64,000 nt of DNA from Microbulbifer agarilyticus S89 (GTDB taxonomy: Bacteria > Pseudomonadota > Gammaproteobacteria > Pseudomonadales > Cellvibrionaceae). Under the pieces are notes generated by a model, which did no database searches, was not told the DNA's origin, and saw only the letters and a list, made by a program, of their open reading frames with translations. The stretch spans positions 1-64,000 of the forward strand of contig NZ_AFPJ01000012.1 of assembly GCF_000220505.1 (NCBI RefSeq). Direction: 5' to 3'. Below, piece after piece: positions 31,463 through 40,427 of the stretch. Each line of letters starts with the position of its first letter. Within the stretch, counting starts at the first letter, position 1. The position numbers and the translations under genes are program-made.

Positions 31463-33628
31463 GTGGCCCGCTTTTCCCTCACCCCGCTTTCTGTTGCCTT
31501 GCTCGCTAGCTTGAGCGCCGGCGTATTCGCGGAAGAAAAACCTGCGAACCTGGAAACCATTTCTGTTCTGGGCGATACCAGCGAAATCGAAAAACTGCCG
31601 GGCTCCGCGCATCTCGTGAGCGCCGAGGATCTGGAAAAGTTTGAGTTCGTCGACATCAACCGCATGATGCGCGCGGTGCCGGGTGTTTACCTGCGGGAAG
31701 AAGACGGTTATGGCCTGCGCCCGAACATTGGTATTCGCGGGGCTGACGGCGGCCGCTCTGGCAAGATCTCCTTGATGGAAGATGGCGTACTGGTTGCGCC
31801 GGCGCCTTACTCCGCCCCGGAAGCCTACTATTTCCCGACCGCTGGCCGCCTTAACAGCATTGAAGTATTGAAAGGCCCGTCCACGCTGAAATATGGCCCA
31901 TTCACTGTCGGTGGTGCGGTCAACATGCTCAGCACCCAGATTCCAAATGAATCTACCGGTAAGGTCCAGCTGGAGGCGGGTCAGTTTGGTGAGAACCGCC
32001 TGCACACCTATTATGGCGACAGCACCGACACCGCAGGGTGGTTGATTGAGACACACCAGCAACGTGCCGATGGCTTCCGCGACATCGATCGCGCGGACGC
32101 CGCCGATATCAATAAGGAAGACTACCTGCTGAAGGGGCGCCTGAACTCATCTGCCGGCGCCAAGTACGCCCAGCAGCTGAATGTAAAGCTGCAGTACTCC
32201 GAAGAAGAGTCCGGCATGAGCTACCTGGGCCTTACTGACGCCGATTTTGTCGCTGATCCCAATCGCCGCTATGGCATCAGTGCCCTCGACGAAATTGAAA
32301 ACCGTCATAGCACCGTCCAGTTGAACCACTCCATCGCCCTGACGGAAAGCTTCAGCCTGAACACCCAGGCCTACTACAACAAATTCAAGCGCGACTGGTT
32401 CAAAGTGAGCCTCGGCGGCCTGATCGATGCGGCCAATACTGGCGATGCAGATGCCCAGGCCGTGCTCGACGGAACCATGGATTACGAGGGCGTTGGCATC
32501 AAACATAACGACCGCACCTATGTGTCCCGCGGTCTGCAAGTAAGTGCTAACTGGCTGCTCCAGACCGGCACCATCGCCCATGACCTCGAGTTTGGTGTGC
32601 GTGATCACTACGATGATATCGATCGCTTCCAGCCCGTCGATAACTACAACCAGGTCAATGGTGAACTGGTATTTGTCGATATCACCGATCCCAGCTCCAG
32701 CAACAACCGCGTCGGCAAAGCCGATGCAATTTCCCTGTTCGTGTATGACCAGATCCAGATAAACGATGCGCTGGCTCTAACCGCCACCCTGCGTTACGAA
32801 GATATCGAGACCTCACAACAGCGCTACAACGATATCGACCGCACCGAGAAAGGCAGCAGCCGCAGCAACTCCCTGAGTGAGTGGCTGCCGGGCCTTGGCC
32901 TGACCTATCAGCTGAGCGACACCATTACCCTGCTAGCCGGTGCCCACCGCGGCTTCGCTCCTCCCGGTTCTGGCTCCTCTGACGGCGAAGCCGGCGACCT
33001 GTCTACCAACTACGAATGGGGTGCACGTTTCGACAATGGCAGCCTGCGCACCGAAGTCATTGCGTTCTTCAGTGACTACGAAAGCACCGTACAGAACTGC
33101 TCCGTGGCCGTCCCGTGCGCCAATGGCGCCGACAGCGGCACCTACGCTTTGGGCGAATCGGAAATTAAAGGTATTGAAGCTCTGGCTGCTACCGAGTGGT
33201 CGCTGGCTAACGGTTGGATGATTCCGCTGAGCGCCAGCTACACCTGGACCGACGCCGAGATCACGCGCGATAACATTGCTGAAGATATTCTTTCCGGCGA
33301 CAACTTTGCCTATCTGCCAGAGAACGTATTTGCGGTCACTACCGGTATCGATAGTGGTGCCGACTGGCGCGTTAACCTGACTGCCGCTTATCAGGATGAC
33401 ATGTGTGTCGATAATTCATGTAATCGCGGTGATGTCGATCAGTTCGCGCGCACCGAATCCCTGTGGGTGGTCGATGCGGCTGCGCACTACGATTTCAGTG
33501 AAGACCTGGCCGGTTACCTGAAAGTGGACAACCTGTTGGATGAACAGGCGATTATCAATCGCGCCCCGGATGGCGCACGCGCCAACCGCCCGCGTACCGC
33601 ATCCGTTGGTGTGACCTACAGCTTCTAA
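31463..33628 (+). CDS. TonB-dependent outer-membrane receptor, FecA-like, iron uptake
   Basis: 721 aa. The signal peptide (ARFSLTPLSVALLASLSAG) cleaves after VFA, and a TonB box (ETISVLG) follows. The plug domain includes INRMMRAVPGVYLREEDGYG and the IGIRGADG motif, then a 22-strand barrel ending in the outer-membrane sorting signature SVGVTYSF (terminal F). The layout (no N-terminal STN signalling domain) means simple uptake rather than FecR-type signalling. I start at GTG 31463, which has AAGGAG six bases upstream; an ATG at 31436 adds nine unlike residues. The Fur box supports an iron ligand, but the ligand itself is unknown. Confidence 0.85.
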   Translation: MARFSLTPLSVALLASLSAGVFAEEKPANLETISVLGDTSEIEKLPGSAHLVSAEDLEKFEFVDINRMMRAVPGVYLREEDGYGLRPNIGIRGADGGRSGKISLMEDGVLVAPAPYSAPEAYYFPTAGRLNSIEVLKGPSTLKYGPFTVGGAVNMLSTQIPNESTGKVQLEAGQFGENRLHTYYGDSTDTAGWLIETHQQRADGFRDIDRADAADINKEDYLLKGRLNSSAGAKYAQQLNVKLQYSEEESGMSYLGLTDADFVADPNRRYGISALDEIENRHSTVQLNHSIALTESFSLNTQAYYNKFKRDWFKVSLGGLIDAANTGDADAQAVLDGTMDYEGVGIKHNDRTYVSRGLQVSANWLLQTGTIAHDLEFGVRDHYDDIDRFQPVDNYNQVNGELVFVDITDPSSSNNRVGKADAISLFVYDQIQINDALALTATLRYEDIETSQQRYNDIDRTEKGSSRSNSLSEWLPGLGLTYQLSDTITLLAGAHRGFAPPGSGSSDGEAGDLSTNYEWGARFDNGSLRTEVIAFFSDYESTVQNCSVAVPCANGADSGTYALGESEIKGIEALAATEWSLANGWMIPLSASYTWTDAEITRDNIAEDILSGDNFAYLPENVFAVTTGIDSGADWRVNLTAAYQDDMCVDNSCNRGDVDQFARTESLWVVDAAAHYDFSEDLAGYLKVDNLLDEQAIINRAPDGARANRPRTASVGVTYSF

Positions 33629-33648
33629 ATTCTGAAGTCGCGCGACAC

Positions 33649-33677
33649 AAAAAACCCGGCAACTGCCGGGTTTTTTT
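33649..33677 (+). terminator. Bidirectional terminator between the receptor and rlmI
   Basis: CCCGGC-aact-GCCGGG with six A before and seven T after. It serves the converging receptor and rlmI transcripts. Confidence 0.95.
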
Positions 33678-33691
33678 ATCGCCAGAAATAA

Positions 33692-34906
33692 TTACTGCAG
33701 CGTGCCGCTCAGGTGCACGAAGTGCGCCTTTAGATAGCGCGTCTCGACAATTGCCGGATGCACCGGGTGATCCGCACCCTGACCGCCACTGCCGATGATG
33801 CTGATGTTCTTGTCCAGGTGGCGACCAGCGCCGCGCAGGATTTCCAGCAAGGTATCCGATGCGAGGTGCATGGAGCAGGAGGCACTCACCAACAGGCCAT
33901 TTTTTTCAAGCAAGCGCAGCGCCAATTCATTGATGTGGCGATAAGCCGCCTCGCCGGATTTCTGATCCTTGCGACGCTTAATAAAGGCTGGTGGATCCAG
34001 CACGATGGCATCGTAACGTTCGCCACTGGCGATCAATGATTTCATTGCGTCGATCGCCTTGCCCTGAATGGTGATCAGATCGTCCTTGCGCTTGTTCAAC
34101 GCGGCATTTTCTTCACACCAGTCCAGCGCCTGCGCGGAAGCATCTACACAAGTAACCTCTGTTGCGCCGTTAGCAAGCGCTTGCACACCCCAGCCGCCCG
34201 CATAGGAAAACAGATCCAATACCCGGCGGCCATTTACCCAGCGGTTCAAGTGCGCGCGGTTGTCGCGGTGATCGTAAAACCAACCCGTTTTCTGTCCCTG
34301 ATACACCGGCGCCAGCAGCGGCACCCCGTTTTCTTCAAATGGCACCATCTCCGGCACTTCGCCGTATGCTACCTCACACAGTTCCGGCAACTCCTCTACC
34401 TTGCGACCCTGGTGATCGTTGCGCAGCAAAATGCCCTTTGGTTTGCATAGCGCCTGTAACGCACTCACGATTTGTTCGCAAAATTGCTCCATGCCCCAGC
34501 TACTGATTTGCACCACCAGGTAATCACCAAAGCGGTCTACCACCAGGCCCGGCAGCCCGTCAGAGTCACCGTAGACCAAGCGGTAACTGGGATGGTCGAA
34601 GTAGCGCTCGCGCAAAGCCAGCGCCTGCTCCAGCCGGCGCTGCAAAGTCTTACGCGTAAACGCGCCTTTGCGTGATACCAGACGCGCGCAGATAAGCTGG
34701 TTGGGATTCACCAGCGCGTATCCCTGGCTCTTGCCGTTGCTATCGAGCATCTCACACTGGCTGCCGGGCTCGATGCCTTTTAGCGGACTGCGCTTGGTGT
34801 CCACCTCATTGCTGTAAATCCACAGGTGCCCCATCTTCAGGCGGCGCTCGGCGCGTGGATTGAGAATCAATTGATGCACGGGGGAAACTCCGGTGATGAG
34901 TGCCAT
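33692..34906 (-). CDS. rlmI: 23S rRNA (cytosine1962-C5)-methyltransferase RlmI-like
   Basis: 404 aa. An N-terminal PUA domain (NPRAERRLKMGHLWIYSNEV) is joined to an RFM-type SAM methyltransferase, with LDLFSYAGGWGVQAL as the SAM loop, VTCVDAS, and the catalytic LDPPAFIKRRKD. This is the RlmI/YccW pattern, methylating C1962 of 23S rRNA in E. coli. The closest alternatives are other RlmI/RlmK-type enzymes. I place the start at the ATG at 34906; an in-frame TTG at 34954 would overlap gmhB. Neither has a good ribosome site. The gene is part of an accessory block between gyrB and gmhB. Confidence 0.8.
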   Translation of the reverse strand: MALITGVSPVHQLILNPRAERRLKMGHLWIYSNEVDTKRSPLKGIEPGSQCEMLDSNGKSQGYALVNPNQLICARLVSRKGAFTRKTLQRRLEQALALRERYFDHPSYRLVYGDSDGLPGLVVDRFGDYLVVQISSWGMEQFCEQIVSALQALCKPKGILLRNDHQGRKVEELPELCEVAYGEVPEMVPFEENGVPLLAPVYQGQKTGWFYDHRDNRAHLNRWVNGRRVLDLFSYAGGWGVQALANGATEVTCVDASAQALDWCEENAALNKRKDDLITIQGKAIDAMKSLIASGERYDAIVLDPPAFIKRRKDQKSGEAAYRHINELALRLLEKNGLLVSASCSMHLASDTLLEILRGAGRHLDKNISIIGSGGQGADHPVHPAIVETRYLKAHFVHLSGTLQ

Positions 34907-34931
34907 CGGCAGATGCGCCGACGGTGATCGA

Positions 34932-35480
34932 TTAGGATAGAACGAAGTCGGCAAATTCCGCGAGATTTTCCATCACGCGCGTTTCGGCGAGGCTCGCATC
35001 CGGGTTCTGCATGAGTGACGCCAGTGTCTGTTGTCCGCAGCCGGTTTGTACCAGTACCGGTTTACAACCCTTGGCCACGGCGCAATAGAGATCTTTGGTG
35101 CGGTCGCCAACAAAAAAACAGTCGTGCAAGCTAACATCGAATTCCGCTTCGATAGCATCGAGCAAACCGGTCTTCGGCTTGCGGCAGCGACAATTGTCCG
35201 CGTCACTGTGCGGGCAGTAAAAGATGCCGGCCACTTCGCCGCCGGCATCCTCCACCTGTTCGCGCAACATCGCATGGATGGCTTCGAGATCGTCCAGATC
35301 AAACAGGCCTCGGGCGAGGCCGCTTTGATTAGTGGCAATGACCAACTGGTAGCCGGCCTGACTGAGACGCGCCATTGCCTCGATACTGCCGGGTATCGGC
35401 GTCCATTCGGCCGCACAGGTCACATGGTCACCGTTGGGCTGATTGATGACGCCGTCGCGATCAAGAACAATTATGCTCAT
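34932..35480 (-). CDS. gmhB: D-glycero-beta-D-manno-heptose-1,7-bisphosphate 7-phosphatase
   Basis: 182 aa from ATG at 35480. An earlier open frame to 35588 overlaps glyS and is not used. It is a HAD-superfamily enzyme: motif I VLDRDGVIN (nucleophile D and acid D), motif II ATNQSGLARG, a zinc-binding cluster C-P-H-S-D-A-D-N-C-R-C-R-K-P, and motif III/IV FFVGDRTKDL. This cluster distinguishes GmhB from histidinol phosphatases. It makes the ADP-heptose precursor of LPS inner core. The gene lies ten bases after glyS in the same direction. Confidence 0.95.
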   Translation of the reverse strand: MSIIVLDRDGVINQPNGDHVTCAAEWTPIPGSIEAMARLSQAGYQLVIATNQSGLARGLFDLDDLEAIHAMLREQVEDAGGEVAGIFYCPHSDADNCRCRKPKTGLLDAIEAEFDVSLHDCFFVGDRTKDLYCAVAKGCKPVLVQTGCGQQTLASLMQNPDASLAETRVMENLAEFADFVLS

Positions 35481-35490
35481 AGCGCGCGCT

Positions 35491-37572
35491 TTACTTCGCG
35501 GGAGCCAGCAGCGAAATATCGGCCGCTTCCAGGAAAAGCCCACGCAACTGCGCCAGCAACGCCAGGCGGTTGTTACGCAGCTTGTCATCTTCGGCCATGA
35601 CCATCACGCCATCGAAGAAGGCATCGACGGTGTCACGCAAACCGGATAGGCCCGCGAGGCCCTCTTCGAAGCGCGCCTCGGCATACAGCGGGGTTACCGC
35701 ATCCGCCGCATCGCGCACCGCCAGATACAGCGCCTTTTCCGCATCTTCTTCCAGTAGCGCCTGGTCTACCTCGGTGGGCACCGGGCCGTCGAGCTTGGCG
35801 AGGATATTGGATACACGTTTGTTGGCCGCTGCCAGCGCTTCCGCTTCCGGCAGCTGGCTGAAGCTGTGCACCGCCTTCACACGATTGTCGATATCCAGCG
35901 GACGTGACAGTTTGCGTGCGGATACCGCCAGGAATACTTCGGCCTTGATGCCAGCGTCTTCGTAACGGGCGCGGAAACGCTCGATCATATAGGCGAGAGT
36001 CTGCTCAACCACGTTGTCGTATTCGGCCAGTGCGGTGCGCGGATATCCGTCGCGGGCCAGGGTGAGCAGCTCGCGCAGATCCAGGTCGATATTCTTTTCT
36101 ACCAGCAGACGCAGCACGCCGAGGCTGGCACGACGCAGTGCGAATGGGTCGCGTGAGCCACTGGGTGGCTGGCCGATACCGAAAATACCCACCAGCGTAT
36201 CGATGCGATCGGCCAGGGCGACAATAGTACCGGTTTCTGTGTGCGGCAATTCGTCGCCGGCAAACTTCGGCATATATTGCTCGTACATGGCCTTGGCCAC
36301 ATCCAGTTGCTCACCGTCATTTTCCGCATAGTAGTAACCGGCGATGCCCTGCATGTCGGCAAACTCAAACACCATTTCGGTAACCAGATCCGACTTGCAC
36401 AGTTTGGCTGCGCGCTCGGCCAGAGCGGCGTCGCCTTTCAGCTTGTCGGCGATAGCCGCCGCCAGTTTTGCCAGGCGTTCGGTCTTGTCGTACACGGTTC
36501 CCAACTTTTGCTGGAACACAATGGACTTGAGTTTTTCACGGCGCGCTTCGAGGCTGGTCTTCTTATCAGTTTCGAAAAAGAAGGCCGCATCGGACAGGCG
36601 TGGACGGATAACACGTTCATTACCCTCGATCACCTGCTTGGCGTCGGTGCTCTCGATATTGGAAACCGTGATAAAGAACGGCATCAGCTTGCCGTCTTCA
36701 TCCACTACGTGGAAATATTTCTGGTGTTCCTTCATCGAGGAAATCAGTGCTTCGGCGGGCACCTCGAGGAAGCGTTTTTCGAAGCGTCCGGTCAGCGCAA
36801 CCGGCCACTCCACGAGTGCGGTCACTTCGTCCAGCAGATCTTCATCGATGACCGCCTCGCCGTTTACATTGTTCGCTTCGGCCTGTACCTGCTCGCGAAT
36901 CATTTCCCTGCGTGCGGCAAAGTCGACGACTACGAAACCAGGATCGCGCAGCTGCTGCACATAATCGTTGGCCGACGCCACGGTGAGTTCGCGATTGCAG
37001 TGGAAGCGATGCCCGCGGGTCGTATTGCCGGCTTTCAGTCCAAGTACCTCGGCATCTACCACCTGGTTGCCGAACAGCATGATTAGCCACTGTACCGGGC
37101 GTACGAATTCTTCTTTACGTGCGCCCCAGCGCATGCGCTTGGGAATCGGCAGCTGTGCCAGGGATTTGCTGACAATATCGCCCAGCAGGTCCTGGGTCGC
37201 AGCACCTTTTTGCTCGCTGATAAACGCCAGGCGCTCACCCTTGTCGGTTTGCACCCGCGCAAGTTCGTCAACGCTGACGCCGGCGCCACGTGCGAAACCT
37301 TGCGCAGCCTTGGTGGGGTTACCCTCTTTATCAAAGGCTGCGGCCACGGCCGGGCCGTGCTTTTCAATTTGCTTGTCTTGCTGCTGCTCCGCCAGGTCGC
37401 TCACTGACACCGCCAGGCGGCGCGGACTGGCGAACGCATTTACCTCACCGTATTCCAGTTCGGCATCTTTAAGACCCTGCTCGATACCGTCGGCGAAGGC
37501 CTGCATCAGTTTGTTCAGCGCTTTGGGGGGCAGCTCTTCGGTGCCCAGCTCAACCAGAAAATCCTGAGCCAT
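35491..37572 (-). CDS. glyS: Glycyl-tRNA synthetase beta subunit
   Basis: 693 aa, typical length. The N-terminal [20 protein letters not shown] is the family signature, with the HD-like middle and the C-terminal anticodon-binding helices. It works with GlyQ as an alpha2beta2 tetramer to charge tRNA-Gly. The start overlaps the glyQ stop by one base (TAATG), which couples translation. A long opposite-strand open frame is a shadow. Confidence 0.98.
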   Translation of the reverse strand: MAQDFLVELGTEELPPKALNKLMQAFADGIEQGLKDAELEYGEVNAFASPRRLAVSVSDLAEQQQDKQIEKHGPAVAAAFDKEGNPTKAAQGFARGAGVSVDELARVQTDKGERLAFISEQKGAATQDLLGDIVSKSLAQLPIPKRMRWGARKEEFVRPVQWLIMLFGNQVVDAEVLGLKAGNTTRGHRFHCNRELTVASANDYVQQLRDPGFVVVDFAARREMIREQVQAEANNVNGEAVIDEDLLDEVTALVEWPVALTGRFEKRFLEVPAEALISSMKEHQKYFHVVDEDGKLMPFFITVSNIESTDAKQVIEGNERVIRPRLSDAAFFFETDKKTSLEARREKLKSIVFQQKLGTVYDKTERLAKLAAAIADKLKGDAALAERAAKLCKSDLVTEMVFEFADMQGIAGYYYAENDGEQLDVAKAMYEQYMPKFAGDELPHTETGTIVALADRIDTLVGIFGIGQPPSGSRDPFALRRASLGVLRLLVEKNIDLDLRELLTLARDGYPRTALAEYDNVVEQTLAYMIERFRARYEDAGIKAEVFLAVSARKLSRPLDIDNRVKAVHSFSQLPEAEALAAANKRVSNILAKLDGPVPTEVDQALLEEDAEKALYLAVRDAADAVTPLYAEARFEEGLAGLSGLRDTVDAFFDGVMVMAEDDKLRNNRLALLAQLRGLFLEAADISLLAPAK

Positions 37573-38552
37573 TACTTCTTCTCCTTCTGCGCGTCGAGTT
37601 GAGCAAGTACGTCATTGCGGGCCTGTTCGGTTGCCAGCGGGAAACCGAGGGCATGGCGCGCGTCGAAATAGGCCTGGGCGACCGCCCGTGCCAGGGTGCG
37701 CACACGCAGAATAAAGCGCTGGCGTTCGGTGACAGAGATCGCGTGGCGCGCATCCAGCAGGTTGAACGCGTGAGACGCCTTCATTACCTGTTCATAGGCG
37801 GGCAGCGGCAGGCCCAGTTCGATCAGGCGCTGGCTTTCGCGCTCACAGTGATCGAAGGTCGCGAACAGGAATTCGACATCCGCGTGCTCAAAGTTGTAGT
37901 GGGACATTTCCACTTCGTTCTGGTGGAACACGTCGCCGTAGGTCACCGCGTTGCCTTGCGCGTCGCGGGTCCACACCAGGTCATAGATGGACTCCACGCC
38001 CTGCAGGTACATCGCAATACGCTCAATACCGTAGGTGATCTCGCCGGTAACCGGGTAGCACTCGATACCACCCACCTGCTGGAAGTAGGTGAACTGGGTC
38101 ACCTCCATACCGTTCAGCCAAACTTCCCAGCCGAGGCCCCAGGCACCCAGCGTGGGGGACTCCCAGTTGTCTTCAACAAAACGAATATCGTGGACCTCGG
38201 GGTCGATACCCAGTGCACGCAGGCTGTCAAGGTACAGCTCCTGGATATTCGATGGCGACGGCTTCATTACTACCTGATACTGATAGTAGTGCTGCAGGCG
38301 GTTGGGGTTCTCACCGTAGCGACCGTCCGTGGGGCGGCGGCAGGGCTGCACATAGGCGGCATTCCACGTTTCCGGGCCGATGGCGCGCAGGAAGGTTGCG
38401 GGGTGGAAGGTGCCAGCGCCCACTTCCATATCCAGAGGCTGTAGAATGACGCACCCTTGGCGCGCCCAGTATTCCTGCAGGGTAAAAATCAATCCCTGAA
38501 AGGTGCTCAGATCCTGCGCGGGGGCAGAACCGCTGGTTTGTTGCTCGGACAC
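37572..38552 (-). CDS. glyQ: Glycyl-tRNA synthetase alpha subunit
   Basis: 326 aa. It carries the class II catalytic core: [37 protein letters not shown] (motif 2 region) and the [19 protein letters not shown] segment. It is close to the ~300 residue norm with a slightly extended Q/S-rich N-terminus ([12 protein letters not shown]). I start at GTG 38552, preceded by GGAG at a six-base distance; the neighbouring GTG at 38555 is too close. It is the first gene of the glyQ-glyS-gmhB run, reading away from the acyltransferase. Confidence 0.95.
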   Translation of the reverse strand: MSEQQTSGSAPAQDLSTFQGLIFTLQEYWARQGCVILQPLDMEVGAGTFHPATFLRAIGPETWNAAYVQPCRRPTDGRYGENPNRLQHYYQYQVVMKPSPSNIQELYLDSLRALGIDPEVHDIRFVEDNWESPTLGAWGLGWEVWLNGMEVTQFTYFQQVGGIECYPVTGEITYGIERIAMYLQGVESIYDLVWTRDAQGNAVTYGDVFHQNEVEMSHYNFEHADVEFLFATFDHCERESQRLIELGLPLPAYEQVMKASHAFNLLDARHAISVTERQRFILRVRTLARAVAQAYFDARHALGFPLATEQARNDVLAQLDAQKEKK

Positions 38553-38729
38553 CACAATCTCCGGTTTCAGCTGGGTGGAATAGACAAGGGGCGCAATTAT
38601 AGCGGCAGCCGGTTGCACGCTAAACAGCGCACAGGGGATTTGATGGCCACAATCTGGCCTATATCAGGCGAACACCGGAAAAAACTTGAACAAGAGCGGG
38701 CTGATGCCCTGGCAAGAAGGATGTAACGG

Positions 38730-39617
38730 TTGGATATCAAAGGGCAATTGGCCGCAGGTGCCTTGAAGTTGATTGGACAACTGCCACTCAAGTGGTCGCG
38801 CCGCCTCGGTGGTCTGACGGGCCGCTGCGCCGTGGCTACCCGGGCAAACAGTCTGCGGGTAAGCCGTATCAATTTGGCACACTGCTATCCAGAAATGCCG
38901 GACAAGGCGCGGGAACAGCTCGCCCGCCAGAGTGTGGTGAATACCGCCATGACCGGATTCGAAGTCGCCAGCCTGTGGCGCCAGTCGTGGAGTGTCGCCG
39001 AAGACAGTATCGAGCGCATCCGCAACCAGCAACTGCTTACCGAAGGTGTCAGCGAAGGACGCGGCGTTTTGGTCCTCGCGCCGCATATCGGAAACTGGGA
39101 GATCTTCGGCCAGTACCTGGCCACCGTCGGGCCTACCACCAGCCTGTACGCACCACCCAAAATCGAGGCACTGGATGCGTTGATCCGCGCCGGCCGCGAG
39201 AAAACCGGGGCCAACCTGGTGCCCACCAATGTGCGCGGTGTGCGGGCATTGCTGAAGGCGCTAAAAGCGGGCGGTATTGTGGGCGTATTGCCGGACCAGG
39301 AGCCGGATCTGTCTGGTGGTGAGTTTGCGCCGTTTTTCGGCCACCCGACCCTGACCATGACGCTCGCCTACAACCTGATCCAGCGCACCGGTTGCAAGGT
39401 GGTGTTTGGCTTTGCCAAGCGCCTGGAGCAGGGGTTTGAGCTGGTGCTGTTGCCGGCCGAAGAGGCCATTTACAGTGACGAGGCCAAGGTATCCCTCGCG
39501 GCATTGAACCGCGGTGTGGAAGCCTGCATTGCCGAGGCGCCAGAACAATATCAGTGGGAATACAAACGTTTCCGTCGGGCGCCGGAAGGTCGTACAGGCC
39601 TGTACAGGAAAAACTGA
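38730..39617 (+). CDS. LpxL/LpxM-type lysophospholipid/lipid A acyltransferase
   Basis: 295 aa. The catalytic H-x4-E motif appears as HIGNWE (about residues 111-116), and DQEPDLSGGEFAPFFG is the conserved downstream segment of the HtrB/LpxL family. Such enzymes add secondary acyl chains to lipid A at the inner membrane. An N-terminal amphipathic/hydrophobic helix (GALKLIGQLPL) would anchor it. The start is TTG at 38730: the only upstream in-frame ATG (38721) is followed at once by a stop codon, and AAGAAGG lies about ten bases upstream. Whether it is the LpxL or LpxM paralogue cannot be told here. Confidence 0.85.
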   Translation: MDIKGQLAAGALKLIGQLPLKWSRRLGGLTGRCAVATRANSLRVSRINLAHCYPEMPDKAREQLARQSVVNTAMTGFEVASLWRQSWSVAEDSIERIRNQQLLTEGVSEGRGVLVLAPHIGNWEIFGQYLATVGPTTSLYAPPKIEALDALIRAGREKTGANLVPTNVRGVRALLKALKAGGIVGVLPDQEPDLSGGEFAPFFGHPTLTMTLAYNLIQRTGCKVVFGFAKRLEQGFELVLLPAEEAIYSDEAKVSLAALNRGVEACIAEAPEQYQWEYKRFRRAPEGRTGLYRKN

Positions 39618-39738
39618 CCCGCTGTTGGCGCTATACGCGACCCGCCCCTGACGGCAGCTGCTACACGGGCAAGGCGCGCGGGCTTCCCGCAAATTTTCGA
39701 TTAAGCTCATAGGTAGGTCATCCCATAACCCATGCCTA

Positions 39739-40380
39739 ATGAGCCAAATCGAACCCGAATCCGAAGAAACGCCAATCCCCGCAGAAACGTCCCCCTGGCG
39801 CTTCTTGCCCACCGGACTGTCGCTGTTGCGCATTGCGCTGATCCCGGTGATTTTCTGGCTCTCCCTCAGCGACCGACATCTGTGGGCTCTCGTGGTCTAT
39901 TGCCTCGGCGCCTGGACCGACCAGCTTGATGGCTGGTTTGCGAATCGCTTCAACTGGCACTCGTATTTTGGCGCCTTGCTGGATCCGATTGCCGATCGTA
40001 TTTATATCCTCACCCTGATCCCGCTGTTATGGCATTACGGGTCCATTAGTGGCATCTATACCACCCTCGTGATTACGCGATTTTCCATTCAGTTAACGGC
40101 CTACCCGGTGTTGCTGTGCTGGTTAAAAAGACGCCCGCATCTGCGTCCAGAGCTGCTGTCGCGCGCTGCGATGGCGCTGGCATTTTTAATTCTGGGCATG
40201 GGATTTGCGGAGCAGTTGGCCATTGAAATGATTCCAGAAAGCACCGCTGAAGAAGTTATTTTTGATCACACCATGGAGGCGCTCACGCTGATTGGCTGTA
40301 TCTTGGAAGTGTGGGTATTACTGCGATTTTTGCCGCGCTACTGGGATGTTATCCGTGGCAAGGAAGACACATTCGACTAG
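39739..40380 (+). CDS. CDP-alcohol phosphatidyltransferase family protein
   Basis: 213 aa with about five membrane helices. The catalytic CDP-alcohol signature is clear: D-x2-DG-x2-A-N-x8-G-x3-D-x3-D in DQLDGWFANRFN and FGALLDPIADR. The position after the alanine is N rather than the usual R. The family includes PgsA, Cls-type synthases and phosphatidylserine/inositol-type enzymes; the polar head-group acceptor is not defined by the motif. The N-terminus begins SQIEPESEETPIPAETSPW before the first helix. It follows the acyltransferase gene by about 120 bases in the same direction, which suggests a membrane-lipid role. Confidence 0.8.
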   Translation: MSQIEPESEETPIPAETSPWRFLPTGLSLLRIALIPVIFWLSLSDRHLWALVVYCLGAWTDQLDGWFANRFNWHSYFGALLDPIADRIYILTLIPLLWHYGSISGIYTTLVITRFSIQLTAYPVLLCWLKRRPHLRPELLSRAAMALAFLILGMGFAEQLAIEMIPESTAEEVIFDHTMEALTLIGCILEVWVLLRFLPRYWDVIRGKEDTFD

Positions 40381-40427
40381 TGTCTCCCTACGAGCGTTTC
40401 GATTGTCACAGATGCAGGTGCGAGGAA

